Assembly: GCA_021324115.1 (NCBI GenBank)
Contig: JAJPJS010000025.1
Span: 386,122 to 450,121 of the forward strand
Direction of reading: 5' to 3'
DNA length: 64,000 nt
From: Nitrososphaerota archaeon
GTDB taxonomy: Archaea > Thermoproteota > Nitrososphaeria > Conexivisphaerales > DTJL01
In this document: positions 1 through 7,758 of the stretch, one piece after another
Layout of the letters: each line of letters starts with the position of its first letter
Position numbering within the stretch: the stretch's first letter is position 1
Notes under the pieces: generated by a model
The model's database searches: none
What the model saw: only the letters and a program-made list of their open reading frames with translations
Told to the model about the DNA's origin: nothing
Made by a program: the position numbers and the translations under genes

Positions 1-915
1 AATGCTTATGGTGGAAGGCACACTCGCCAGCGAACTATTACTGGAAGTGAGGGTTATCGGAATATCCTGTGGAGCGCGCGCTGGATTTCCGGAAAGGTCG
101 GTAAGCGCTACAACAAGTCCAGAAGTTGAATGGGCTACCGCAACTGGAGGGGTCAGCTCTACCTTGAGGGCAAGGGGTGCAACACCAACGACATTTATCG
201 TTGTCAGGCCAGAGAGGAATCCTGTCGCGGACGCAGTTACGGTGGATTGGCCGGTTACAAGAGATGTATTATACGCTGCAAGGGCCATCATCGTACCCTT
301 CGAAATGGTAACCGTGTTATGGGGGAATCCGAGGATAAGCGCATTCGAGGATGAAAGTGTAACTGTGGTGTCACTAACCGCCTTCGCGGGGATGTGATTG
401 CTATCCTCCATCTCCACAATAAGGGCGCCACTGCTGAGCGGCTCGGCAAGCTGAGATACTGGAACTGGAAAGACCGCAAGCTGAGTCGGGAATCCACTTG
501 GCGGAACTGTCTGGATCACCGGTTGCTGGGATGGAGGGGTTATACCTACCGAAGACGCTGTGATTGTGGTCGTTCCGGGAATCGTGGTGGTTGTGAAGTT
601 GACCACAACGTACGGCTGACCCGCGGGGATGGTGATTGATGAGGGTACGGTTCCCACATTTGGCTGCGAGGAAGCAAGGTAAACAGTAGTGCTGTTCTGG
701 AGAATGGCTGGGGAACCTGAACCCGTAATAAGCTCAACAACCAACGCCGGATAGGTTCCACCATCAGAAGGCAGCTTGGTCGGTATTGGGGTGACGGAAA
801 GCTGAACCCCACCTGCAGCTGCATGCCCAACCTCACCGTACGGAACAAAGGAGGCTACAAATCCGAACGTCAGCAGGAAGGCAAATAGAACAAATAGTTT
901 TATGCTACGCAACAA
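1..915 (-). CDS. secreted Ig-like/Big-type repeat protein, C-terminus off the window edge
   Basis: An open minus-strand frame runs from about 915 to the left edge without a stop; it is missing from the ORF track because it has no stop in the window. I translated it by hand. It starts with a hydrophobic signal-like segment (KLFVLFAFLLTFGFVASFV) and continues as a Thr/Ser/Val-rich, Cys-free chain with repeated strand patterns such as TTTITASS, SDTTVTLSSS and GQSTVTASATG, the look of bacterial-type Ig-like (Big_2) domains of cell-surface proteins. No ATG begins the frame; a stop lies at 936-934 and TTG codons at 915 or 912 are the likely starts. Role on the cell surface is inferred. Complete length unknown. 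Confidence 0.6.
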   Translation of the reverse strand, partial: MLRSIKLFVLFAFLLTFGFVASFVPYGEVGHAAAGGVQLSVTPIPTKLPSDGGTYPALVVELITGSGSPAILQNSTTVYLASSQPNVGTVPSSITIPAGQPYVVVNFTTTTIPGTTTITASSVGITPPSQQPVIQTVPPSGFPTQLAVFPVPVSQLAEPLSSGALIVEMEDSNHIPAKAVSDTTVTLSSSNALILGFPHNTVTISKGTMMALAAYNTSLVTGQSTVTASATGFLSGLTTINVVGVAPLALKVELTPPVAVAHSTSGLVVALTDLSGNPARAPQDIPITLTSSNSSLASVPSTISI

Positions 916-1112
916 ACGAAGCTTATGGCCTAATTATTTAAGGGCTTTGACATGGCGCCGTCTCGTGGTTTAGGTTAAACCTTTCACCAACAATCGTTGA
1001 CAAGCTTTGTAAAAGGCTTCGATCAGCTCAGGCTGACATGAGCTTGAGTGTTCGCATCAGTTCTCCACTATAGCCGCCTTCGGACGGTGCGCCGAGGTTG
1101 AATCTGATACAT

Positions 1113-1541
1113 TCACTTTGGAACAAATCCCATCAGGTCGGCGATAGTTCCCTTTCTCTCCTTCGGAGGGGCGAAGGCGGGAATTACGTTTGAACCGATG
1201 TTCGCTTCTTTGAGCAGCCTGTGGACAAGCCCTCCCTTGATGCGAGGGAAGGTCACATAGCAATAGGTTTGTTTCCCACTGTGGGTCAATCCCGCGATCT
1301 TTCCTTCCTTTGGTACCTCCACGTATTTCTCTATCCTGTGGAAGCACTTTGTGCAGTATGCCTTTGGCGGCAGGAACCTCGTAGAGCAGTTCGTGCACTC
1401 GGAAGCATAAATCAGACCCTTTTTCAGACCTTCCACAAACTTCTGTCCAGATTTGCCAAGAGTGTAGGCATAGGTCAAAGGCAGCTCTTGGTCCCAGTGT
1501 CGCGCTCTTGAAACGTCGGTAAGTCTTTCTCTCAGAGGCAT
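1113..1541 (-). CDS. Zn-ribbon/OB-fold (DUF35) protein, thiolase partner type, copy 2
   Basis: A 142-residue protein with the rubredoxin-like zinc ribbon of DUF35 proteins near residues 49-67 (CTNC...CTKC), followed by an OB-fold-like part containing GKIAGLTHSGKQ. Such proteins bind acetyl-CoA acyltransferases or HMG-CoA synthase and link their active sites, or act beside acyl-CoA hydratases. It follows a related 170-residue DUF35 gene after 9 bp, so the two are probably one transcript and may act as a heteromer. No thiolase or HMG-CoA synthase gene lies in the window, so the partner must be elsewhere. Family assignment is firm; substrate unknown. Confidence 0.8.
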   Translation of the reverse strand: MPLRERLTDVSRARHWDQELPLTYAYTLGKSGQKFVEGLKKGLIYASECTNCSTRFLPPKAYCTKCFHRIEKYVEVPKEGKIAGLTHSGKQTYCYVTFPRIKGGLVHRLLKEANIGSNVIPAFAPPKERKGTIADLMGFVPK

Positions 1542-1550
1542 GTCGCTCTG

Positions 1551-2063
1551 TCACTCCTTCAGGGGTCGGAAATATTTTATATCCAGTATGCTTCCTGTTC
1601 TTTCCTCCGGCGGCTTCCATACGGCCTTGACGCGCATGCCAATCTTGACCTTTTTGGGGGCAATCTCATCAACGTAATGCAGGATACCCATCAAGGGAGA
1701 TGCGCCATCAAGATCGACCACGGCTATAGTTATCGGTGTGTTCCTCCTGCTTGCGTCGGCATTGACCCAGCAGATAGAATATGTGTTTATCCTCCCCGTG
1801 TCCTTGACTCTCACCCATTCATCATTGGGTCTGAAGCAAAATTCACAGTACATGCGGGGAGGCACCACAACCCTCCCGCACTTCACACACCTTCTTCCCC
1901 AAATTTCTCCCTGCTTTAGTCCTTCTAGGAATCTGGTAATCGCAACACCCGATGTATACGAGTATTTCAGTTTCGCCTGATATTCGTAGAATGAATATCT
2001 GTTCGATTTTAGATCTTCATGGGTGATCTCCGTGCCCGGAAGGGAACGAACCTTGGACGACAT
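1551..2063 (-). CDS. Zn-ribbon/OB-fold (DUF35) protein, thiolase partner type, copy 1
   Basis: A 170-residue DUF35 protein: an N-terminal helical stretch, zinc ribbon CVKC...CEFC at about residues 60-76, then an OB-fold with ITIAVVDLDGASPLMGILHY, and the usual basic tail KAVWKPPEERTGSILDIKYF. The C-terminal pattern PPxExRxGxIxD is shared with the downstream gene, so the two are paralogs. Probably supports an acyl-CoA condensing or hydrating enzyme; no such enzyme is adjacent. Transcribed leftward, divergently from the Rieske gene at 2206. Confidence 0.8.
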   Translation of the reverse strand: MSSKVRSLPGTEITHEDLKSNRYSFYEYQAKLKYSYTSGVAITRFLEGLKQGEIWGRRCVKCGRVVVPPRMYCEFCFRPNDEWVRVKDTGRINTYSICWVNADASRRNTPITIAVVDLDGASPLMGILHYVDEIAPKKVKIGMRVKAVWKPPEERTGSILDIKYFRPLKE

Positions 2064-2205
2064 ATCTAGCTGCCCCTTCTTCTGCAGTGTGTAACCAGAC
2101 TATTTAAGCAGAAGGTGAGGTACCGAAAATTTCCCAAGGACGACCCTATCCAAAAATACAATTTATAAGCGGCTTAAGTAAAGCTCATGGGCATTACCGA
2201 GGCGA

Positions 2206-2949
2206 ATGGTGCTGACTGAAGAAGACAAGAAGGATGTTCAGAAAGAAAATAACGAAGGGCAGGATGAATCTCGCCGTAATTTTCTGAAGACCCTATTCGC
2301 GGCGGGCGCCATCGCGACTATAGGAGGACTAGGGAGTGTGGGTAGGTACCTGACACCCCAGGTTACATGGGCAAAGGCCTGGCCGGTGTTGAAACTGGTG
2401 CCGCTGAGCAGCATCAACCAGGTGAACATTGATAAGCCTACCACGTTCAACTACCCTCTCATCAACCAGCCCAATTACCTTCTGAAGCTTGGAATCAAGG
2501 CCAAGCTCGGAATCGGACCGGACGGAGATATCGTTGCGTTCAGCCAGATCTGCCAGCATCTGGGCTGCTATTGGAAGCCGTATCAGGGTGGCAGCCATCC
2601 CATATGCACGGCTGCCGGGAACTACACATATCCCACTCCATTTGGTTTTTGCTGCTGCCATGGTAGTCACTATGACCTCACGAATGGAGGCGCGCTGCTA
2701 GAGAATGATTTTCAGACTCCTGCGCCTCTCCCGCTCCCACAGGTGATTTTGGATGTGGATTCCAGCGGCAACATAATTGTGAAGGGTATGACTCCTCCAA
2801 ACATATACGGGTTCGGACCCACGCCAAGGCTGCCTGCGAGTGCCAACCCGAAGGATATACCGAACGTGACCCAGGCGGAGCTTCTCGAATACGACACATT
2901 CAACGGCACGCTGGTTGACGAAAACACAATAAACGTTCAGCCGGGGTAG
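2206..2949 (+). CDS. Rieske iron-sulfur protein with Tat-type anchor
   Basis: Rieske [2Fe-2S] subunit of a bc-type quinol oxidising complex. The N-terminus carries a twin-arginine motif (SRRNFLKTL, Arg23-Arg24) followed by a hydrophobic segment that can stay as a membrane anchor. Cluster box 1 is CQHLGC (about 116-121) and box 2 is CCCHGSHYD (about 149-157). Box 2 has Cys where the usual CPCHGS has Pro; the expected ligands and disulfide partners are present. About 30 residues separate the boxes. It is followed 6 bp later by cytochrome b, so the two form an operon. A TATA-like ATTTATAAGC sits at about 2160-2169, some 40 nt before the ATG. Confidence 0.92.
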   Translation: MVLTEEDKKDVQKENNEGQDESRRNFLKTLFAAGAIATIGGLGSVGRYLTPQVTWAKAWPVLKLVPLSSINQVNIDKPTTFNYPLINQPNYLLKLGIKAKLGIGPDGDIVAFSQICQHLGCYWKPYQGGSHPICTAAGNYTYPTPFGFCCCHGSHYDLTNGGALLENDFQTPAPLPLPQVILDVDSSGNIIVKGMTPPNIYGFGPTPRLPASANPKDIPNVTQAELLEYDTFNGTLVDENTINVQPG

Positions 2950-2955
2950 AGACAA

Positions 2956-4401
2956 GTGGGCGAGAAGAAGAAGGATCCGATTTCCAAGCTTATAGGGTTC
3001 ATAGATAGCCGTGTCGGTTTTACAAACACCTTTCTCAAACCGCTTCCTGTCACGGGCCTGAACCCGTTCGCCTGGCTTGGTGCTCTGGCTGTCCTTGCAT
3101 TCTTTGCGCAGGGTGCAACCGGAGTTCTGATGATGCTTTACTATGTGCCAAACCCCGACAGTGCGTATCAGTCCACTACTCAGGTGATGACAAAGATACC
3201 CATGGGTTCTGTAATAGAAACCTTCCACCTTTACATGGCGTACGCCATGATTCTGATCGTTTTTCTGCATCTCATGAGAAACTACTTCACAAGTGTGGGA
3301 AAGAAGCCAAGGGAGCTGATGTGGGTGGTCGGCTTCGTTATGGGCGTGCTGACCCTTGCACAGGGTTTAACCGGTTACCTCCTACCCTGGTCCGTTCTTT
3401 CAAAAGCTGCCACCGACGTCTTCATAGGAACACTTCAATCCCTGCCCCCCCAGCTTTTCCTTCCAGTCAAGTACCTTCTTGAAGGAACCGGGTCAGATGC
3501 CCAGGAGTTGATGCACTTCTATGTGTTCCACACCGTGGTCATCCCATTTACGCTTCTGCTGCTTATTGTGCTGAAGCTTTACATGTATGAAATCCACGGC
3601 CATGCGGAAACCGGAAGTGTTGATACAGAAGGCAAGGTGAAGAAGGTGCCTTTCTTCTGGGATGAGACCTGGTATGTGCTGATGATCGGCTCTGCATTCG
3701 TCGCAGTGGTTCTTGTCCTGGCTTCGATATTCCCTCTGAAGCTACCACCTCAGTATTCTGCAGCTGCGGCAGCAAATGTAATCGTTCAGCCGGACTGGTA
3801 CTTCCTCTGGATCTACCAGGTGCTGAAGTTCTCTATGTTCGTGGGGGCAAACGAACCGGTCGCACTTGCGGTGGTCACGCTAATCTTCATACTCCTTCTC
3901 CTGGTACCATTCATCGACAGAAACAAGGAAAGAGTGGCGACGCGGAGGCCGATATACACCACGATTGGTGCCATATTCATAGCAGAAGTGATCGTCCTTA
4001 CGATCTGGGGCTATGCAACGCCGGGTGTGAATGCACCCACCAGCCAAGTCGTGGAAATAGTGGGGGGCACCGCGCTACTCGTTGGAGCAATATTCCTTCT
4101 CTACTTCAAAGCAAGACAGGCCCTTACGAGGGAGGTTGTCCAGATGCCAACGGTATCCAGTTCAGTCAGATTTTTGAAGATCCCATTCAAACACAGCCGC
4201 TACACATTGCTTTTCCTGGTGCTTCTTGGAGTAGCCTCAGTTTCGCTCTCGACCGTAGTTTCTACTGCGACTTCACCGGGAATAGATTACGAATGGCTGC
4301 TTGTATCCACCCTTGTTTTCGGAGTTTCGCTTTATTCGATGCTCAAGCTGCTCCGGGCTCTTGTGCTCGGCTACGAAGCAGGGAGGGGTAACGTTCGATG
4401 A
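2956..4401 (+). CDS. cytochrome b of a bc-type complex
   Basis: A 481-residue polytopic membrane protein starting at GTG, fused b6/subunit IV layout with extra C-terminal helices. The first heme-ligand pair in helix B is present (H91-x13-H105). In helix D the first ligand is FH (H192), but the second expected His is Lys207 (H-x14-K), an unusual change. The Qo-site loop reads PDWY instead of the PEWY of mitochondrial enzymes; PDWY is known from many low-potential quinone users. It oxidises quinol and passes electrons to the Rieske centre. The 3' end overlaps the next gene by 4 bp. Confidence 0.93.
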   Translation: MGEKKKDPISKLIGFIDSRVGFTNTFLKPLPVTGLNPFAWLGALAVLAFFAQGATGVLMMLYYVPNPDSAYQSTTQVMTKIPMGSVIETFHLYMAYAMILIVFLHLMRNYFTSVGKKPRELMWVVGFVMGVLTLAQGLTGYLLPWSVLSKAATDVFIGTLQSLPPQLFLPVKYLLEGTGSDAQELMHFYVFHTVVIPFTLLLLIVLKLYMYEIHGHAETGSVDTEGKVKKVPFFWDETWYVLMIGSAFVAVVLVLASIFPLKLPPQYSAAAAANVIVQPDWYFLWIYQVLKFSMFVGANEPVALAVVTLIFILLLLVPFIDRNKERVATRRPIYTTIGAIFIAEVIVLTIWGYATPGVNAPTSQVVEIVGGTALLVGAIFLLYFKARQALTREVVQMPTVSSSVRFLKIPFKHSRYTLLFLVLLGVASVSLSTVVSTATSPGIDYEWLLVSTLVFGVSLYSMLKLLRALVLGYEAGRGNVR

Positions 4402-4655
4402 TGGAGGAGGGGAACAGAAGGAGGAATGCGATGCTTGTTCTTCTCGTCTTCATGGTTGTGCTAGCTGCCATGAGCTGGTATCTAAATCCGGTTTCGCAGC
4501 AGGGCACAATAGGCGTGCTGCTTTCGGCGGAGCTCGTTGCCTTTTCGATGGTGGCGTACGCCTACACACGGCACACAGACTCGGAGCTCAGGGAATTCTG
4601 GATGCTTGTTGGAGCCGTAACCCTGGCGGTTCTGGTCGGTTTTGCCATGCTATGA
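4398..4655 (+). CDS. small three-helix membrane protein in the cytochrome b operon
   Basis: An 85-residue protein that starts inside the cytochrome b stop region (ATGA-type 4-bp overlap), so translation is likely coupled. It shows three hydrophobic segments (MLVLLVFMVVLAAMSW, IGVLLSAELVAFSMVAYAY and FWMLVGAVTLAVLVGFAML). I do not recognise a family. Position argues for a small accessory subunit or assembly factor of the Rieske/cytochrome b complex. The last 6 bp overlap the convergent DHPS gene. Confidence 0.7.
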   Translation: MMEEGNRRRNAMLVLLVFMVVLAAMSWYLNPVSQQGTIGVLLSAELVAFSMVAYAYTRHTDSELREFWMLVGAVTLAVLVGFAML

Positions 4656-5831
4656 AATGTCGTAGATGGTTTTTAACTGGTCCAAAACCGAGCAAATGCG
4701 ATTCCCCTTCTCCGCTCCTGCTTTGTGAATTAAAGACTCAATCTGACGACGGTCCGCCAACATGACCAAAGAGGTGAGGGATTCCGGTTCCGAAATAAAC
4801 TCTCCTCCCTTTTGACCGACACTTGACTTGATAAGTTCATGGATCTGCCTATCTATGCCGGATATCAGCACCATCCTCGTTGCGCCTTCGCCCGCATGCT
4901 TCCCCACTTCGGCGAGGCTTTTTTTCCAATGGTGGGATTGAATTTCCATAACGGCTGGAATCTTCTTGCGTGTATTGGGTCCGATACGTTCCAAGATCTC
5001 CGGTCTCAGCTTTCTGGCTACCTGGGCTGCCTGCAATGATTCTGACACGTTGTGCGTCCTCACGATGTCTGCCCCTAGGGCCACTGCTACAGATTCTGCT
5101 GCAAGGGAGCCATACAGTCTCTCTTCTGGATTCGCGACAGATGTGATTTTTCCTATGAATGATTTGCGGGAAACAGCCACAAGAATTGGCCGGTCAAGAA
5201 CCCTGAGCGCAAAGAGATTGGACAGAACGTCGACGTCCCAGTCATACCAGTCGATACCTGTATTTCTGAAGAAGCCTATACCTGGGTCAATCACGATATT
5301 TTCACGTCTGAGGCCCGCCTCCACGGCCAGCAGGATGCTCTCTTTGAGAGACCTCAAAACTCTGAACAGCGGCGGGCCACTTCCAGCGGAAGTTTCTCTG
5401 GCAGCAAGTATGGCAGAAACAGAGTAATCATGCGCCACCTTTGCCATTTTACTATCGCCCTTCAGACCCGTAACATCGTTCAGAATCTGTGCCCCGGCAC
5501 GGAAGGAGTTTTCGGCAACCTCAGCCCTGGTGGTATCGACAGATATGACGCATCCCAGCTCTTTCTTCAGCCTTTTAATAACGGGGACCACGCGCAGTAC
5601 TTCCTCCTCTACAGATATTTCGGTCGCCTTGTAGGGGGCTGTGGACATGCCTCCCACATCGATGATTTTTGCACCCTGCTCGATCATCGTGCTGGCTCTC
5701 TTGAGTGCATCATCAGGATTTTTGGCGATAGATCCTCCGTAAAACGACTCGGGGCTCATGTTCACAACCCCCATGATAATGACTGGCCGATTCTGACCCA
5801 CCTTTATGCCCCCAAGCCTTGCGATGGTCAT
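4650..5831 (-). CDS. dihydropteroate synthase-like enzyme, archaeal type with C-terminal extension
   Basis: A 393-residue protein whose first 270 or so residues are the DHPS TIM barrel: GVVNMSPESFYGGS, DVGGMSTAP (in place of the bacterial DIGGESTRP), VISVDTTRAEVAENSFRAGAQILNDVTG and AVSRKSFIGK. The extra C-terminal part (about 120 residues) is typical of archaeal homologs. Substrate is probably a hydroxymethyl-dihydropterin diphosphate; the other arm may be p-aminobenzoate or a methanopterin-type precursor. It is divergent from mptE-mptD over a 72-bp spacer, which puts three steps of tetrahydro(methano)pterin synthesis side by side. Confidence 0.88.
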   Translation of the reverse strand: MTIARLGGIKVGQNRPVIIMGVVNMSPESFYGGSIAKNPDDALKRASTMIEQGAKIIDVGGMSTAPYKATEISVEEEVLRVVPVIKRLKKELGCVISVDTTRAEVAENSFRAGAQILNDVTGLKGDSKMAKVAHDYSVSAILAARETSAGSGPPLFRVLRSLKESILLAVEAGLRRENIVIDPGIGFFRNTGIDWYDWDVDVLSNLFALRVLDRPILVAVSRKSFIGKITSVANPEERLYGSLAAESVAVALGADIVRTHNVSESLQAAQVARKLRPEILERIGPNTRKKIPAVMEIQSHHWKKSLAEVGKHAGEGATRMVLISGIDRQIHELIKSSVGQKGGEFISEPESLTSLVMLADRRQIESLIHKAGAEKGNRICSVLDQLKTIYDIS

Positions 5832-5903
5832 ACACTGCTCACCTTGGTCATATCATAGCCGCTGACCTTCCACGGTACCACCGACACAAGAATCTTTTCC
5901 CTG

Positions 5904-6764
5904 GTGGATGCAGTTCAAGCAGCAGCATGGGTTCCTTGCGTTCCTTCTATATACTTGGATTCCGGATACAATGTTGTGGTTGAAGAAGGCCCGCCAGCGG
6001 GCTGGTGGGACATTTACAGGCAGATAGCAAAGGACCTGAATATCGACATATCCACGGACAGGTCATCGACACAGCTGTTATCGAGTCTTCTCGAAAGCAA
6101 GGGTGCATCAACGCGAAAAGTGATTCTTGCAGCGGAGCAAATGATCAGGGCAAAGCGGGCGTTTGTATTCGGAGCCGGCATATCGCTAAGGGCGGATCTC
6201 ATAAAACTTATCGAATCAAACAGAATTCAGAACTCGTTGGTTGTAGGGTCCGACGGAGCAGTGAGGTATATGCTTGAAATGGGCATCGTGCCAAATATCA
6301 TCGTTTCGGATTTGGATGGCTGTCCTGACTGCATCAGCGAGGTGACAGGCGAAGGCGGGGTCGCGTTCATACATGCACATGGTGATAACATTCCACTGAT
6401 AAGCAAGTGGCTGCCTTTAGTCAGTGGCATGATTGTAGGCACAACTCAGGTCGAACCGCGAAAAAACGTCATCAATGTAGGCGGCTTCACTGATGGCGAC
6501 AGGGCCGTGCACCTGATGGCTGCATTTGGAGCGTCCGAAATTGTTCTTGCAGGAATGGATTTTGGCAATATGGTGTCGAAATATTCGAAGCCCTGGATGA
6601 ATGAGGATGAGATGGCTTCAGACTTCAAACTGAAGAAACTAAAGTGGGGTAAGCTTCTGCTGGAAAGGCTTGCAATGAACCCTGGCCCCTCCTTTTATAA
6701 TGCAACGTCCGAGGGAGAAGACATCAAAGGATATAGAAGAATAAGTTTTACAGAACTGCCATGA
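5904..6764 (+). CDS. mptE: 6-hydroxymethyl-7,8-dihydropterin pyrophosphokinase, MptE type
   Basis: MptE family (COG1634, DUF115 fold): AFVFGAGISLRADL, LVVGSDGAVRYMLEMGIVPNIIVSDLDG, AFIHAHGDN, and INVGGFTDGDRAVHLMAAFGASEIVLAGMDFG. It transfers pyrophosphate from ATP to 6-hydroxymethyl-dihydropterin in archaeal pterin synthesis. The ORF starts at GTG 5904, but homology to the family begins around GWWDIYRQIAKDL, so an internal GTG near 5973 is an alternative start. It overlaps mptD by 4 bp and is divergent from the DHPS gene. Confidence 0.9.
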   Translation: MDAVQAAAWVPCVPSIYLDSGYNVVVEEGPPAGWWDIYRQIAKDLNIDISTDRSSTQLLSSLLESKGASTRKVILAAEQMIRAKRAFVFGAGISLRADLIKLIESNRIQNSLVVGSDGAVRYMLEMGIVPNIIVSDLDGCPDCISEVTGEGGVAFIHAHGDNIPLISKWLPLVSGMIVGTTQVEPRKNVINVGGFTDGDRAVHLMAAFGASEIVLAGMDFGNMVSKYSKPWMNEDEMASDFKLKKLKWGKLLLERLAMNPGPSFYNATSEGEDIKGYRRISFTELP

Positions 6765-7195
6765 AAGATGGTAAAGACCCGGCCCGCCGATACTTTGAAC
6801 CTACGATGACGGATGCGGAAAGGGCCTGTTTCGAAGCGGGGATAGCGATGTCAACACTTTATCATAGACTCATAGGCCTTCCAGTAAGAGATGACAGAAA
6901 GCAACTCGGGAGAATAGAAAGGGCTCTTGCGGAATCAATAAGGAATCAGCCTTTCAGGAAGTCTGTAAGTGTGAAGATCAGGCCCAGGGGGCTCACGGAA
7001 CGCGCGGGGGAATATGGATACGGAGAGGTGACGGGTGAATGGTTAAGCCTAAAAGTGGTGATTGGCTATGGCTCCTCCAAGGCCGTTGCACAAATGTCAT
7101 TTGCCGATGAGCTGAATTATCCCTTGATGTTTGTTTCAGCTATCACACGAGGCGATGGAAATGGCGGTCGGAAAATAAGACGTGCTAAAGAATAA
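6761..7195 (+). CDS. mptD: archaeal dihydroneopterin aldolase, MptD type
   Basis: A 144-residue protein of the archaeal MptD (DUF381) family: FEAGIAMSTLYHRLIGLPV near the N-terminus and the C-terminal region MSFADELNYPLMFVSAI. MptD converts dihydroneopterin to 6-hydroxymethyl-dihydropterin, the substrate of MptE, whose gene overlaps its start by 4 bp. Having mptE, mptD and DHPS together makes the assignment strong. Its 3' end overlaps the convergent cyclase-like gene by 11 bp. Confidence 0.9.
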   Translation: MKDGKDPARRYFEPTMTDAERACFEAGIAMSTLYHRLIGLPVRDDRKQLGRIERALAESIRNQPFRKSVSVKIRPRGLTERAGEYGYGEVTGEWLSLKVVIGYGSSKAVAQMSFADELNYPLMFVSAITRGDGNGGRKIRRAKE

Positions 7196-7628
7196 TATCT
7201 ACTTCCTTCTTAAGAACGCCCAAGCGTTTGAGAACTTCTGTCTGATTCACAAACTGCCATCTCTCCCTCACCTTCCCGTCAGTCATTCTTATGTAATCCA
7301 GACCTCGTATAACGAGTCCGTCTTTCGTGGGTTCCATGCCCATAAATGGGGTTCGCAGAGTCCCTGTAAAAGTCCATTTTGCGACCACCCTGTCACCGTC
7401 AGCCAGTAACTCCTCTACGTGGAAGTTCAGGTCAGGAATCGCGGACCTAAGTGTCGTCACCCGCTTGAGTAACCCGTCCAGGCCACCTTCCTGACCCGGC
7501 GCAGGAGAATTGTCGATAAAGTCGTCCCTGACCATTGTTGTGACAAGACTGAAATCGCCATTGTTCAGCACTTCATCATAGAACCTTTTCACCACAGATT
7601 TGTTGTTCTGCTCATGAAACTCGGACAT
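7185..7628 (-). CDS. SnoaL-like / ester cyclase family protein
   Basis: The track ORF reaches to 7814, but the conserved protein starts at ATG 7628 (MSEFHEQNN...), giving 147 residues. NTF2-like alpha+beta cone fold of the SnoaL/ester cyclase group: RFYDEVLNNGDFSLVTTMV, FHVEELLADGDRVVAKWTFTGTL, and GLDYIRMTDGKVRERWQFVN. Such proteins act on diverse small molecules; the substrate cannot be named. A TATA-like box 22-30 nt before the ATG supports this start and a leaderless mRNA. Confidence 0.8.
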   Translation of the reverse strand: MSEFHEQNNKSVVKRFYDEVLNNGDFSLVTTMVRDDFIDNSPAPGQEGGLDGLLKRVTTLRSAIPDLNFHVEELLADGDRVVAKWTFTGTLRTPFMGMEPTKDGLVIRGLDYIRMTDGKVRERWQFVNQTEVLKRLGVLKKEVDIIL

Positions 7629-7648
7629 TGTTTTTTGTCCCTCTACGA

Positions 7649-7658
7649 AATTATATAA
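7649..7658 (-). promoter_or_regulatory. TATA box of the cyclase-like gene
   Basis: On the minus strand ACTTATATAA lies about 22-30 nt upstream of the ATG at 7628, the spacing expected if transcription begins at the start codon. This decides the start over the longer track ORF. Confidence 0.55.
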
Positions 7659-7758
7659 GTCTTCACGGGTTTTATAAAACCGCATTTTGGGACCATAATT
7701 TTGCGTTGGCAGCAGAGTTCTGTGAATCTCTGTCGAAACGTAATCTACGAGGCGACGA

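Noticed and set aside
546-848. 100-codon minus ORF MFRTVRLGMQ...
   Set aside because: Shadow of the secreted Ig-like frame, which is continuous to the window edge and has a signal peptide.
1057-1620. 187-codon minus ORF over the DUF35 genes
   Set aside because: It is an out-of-frame shadow; the DUF35 motifs are in the 1113-1541 and 1551-2063 frames.
2698-3270. 190-codon minus ORF across the Rieske/cytochrome b junction
   Set aside because: Antisense to two well-supported genes, with no family features.
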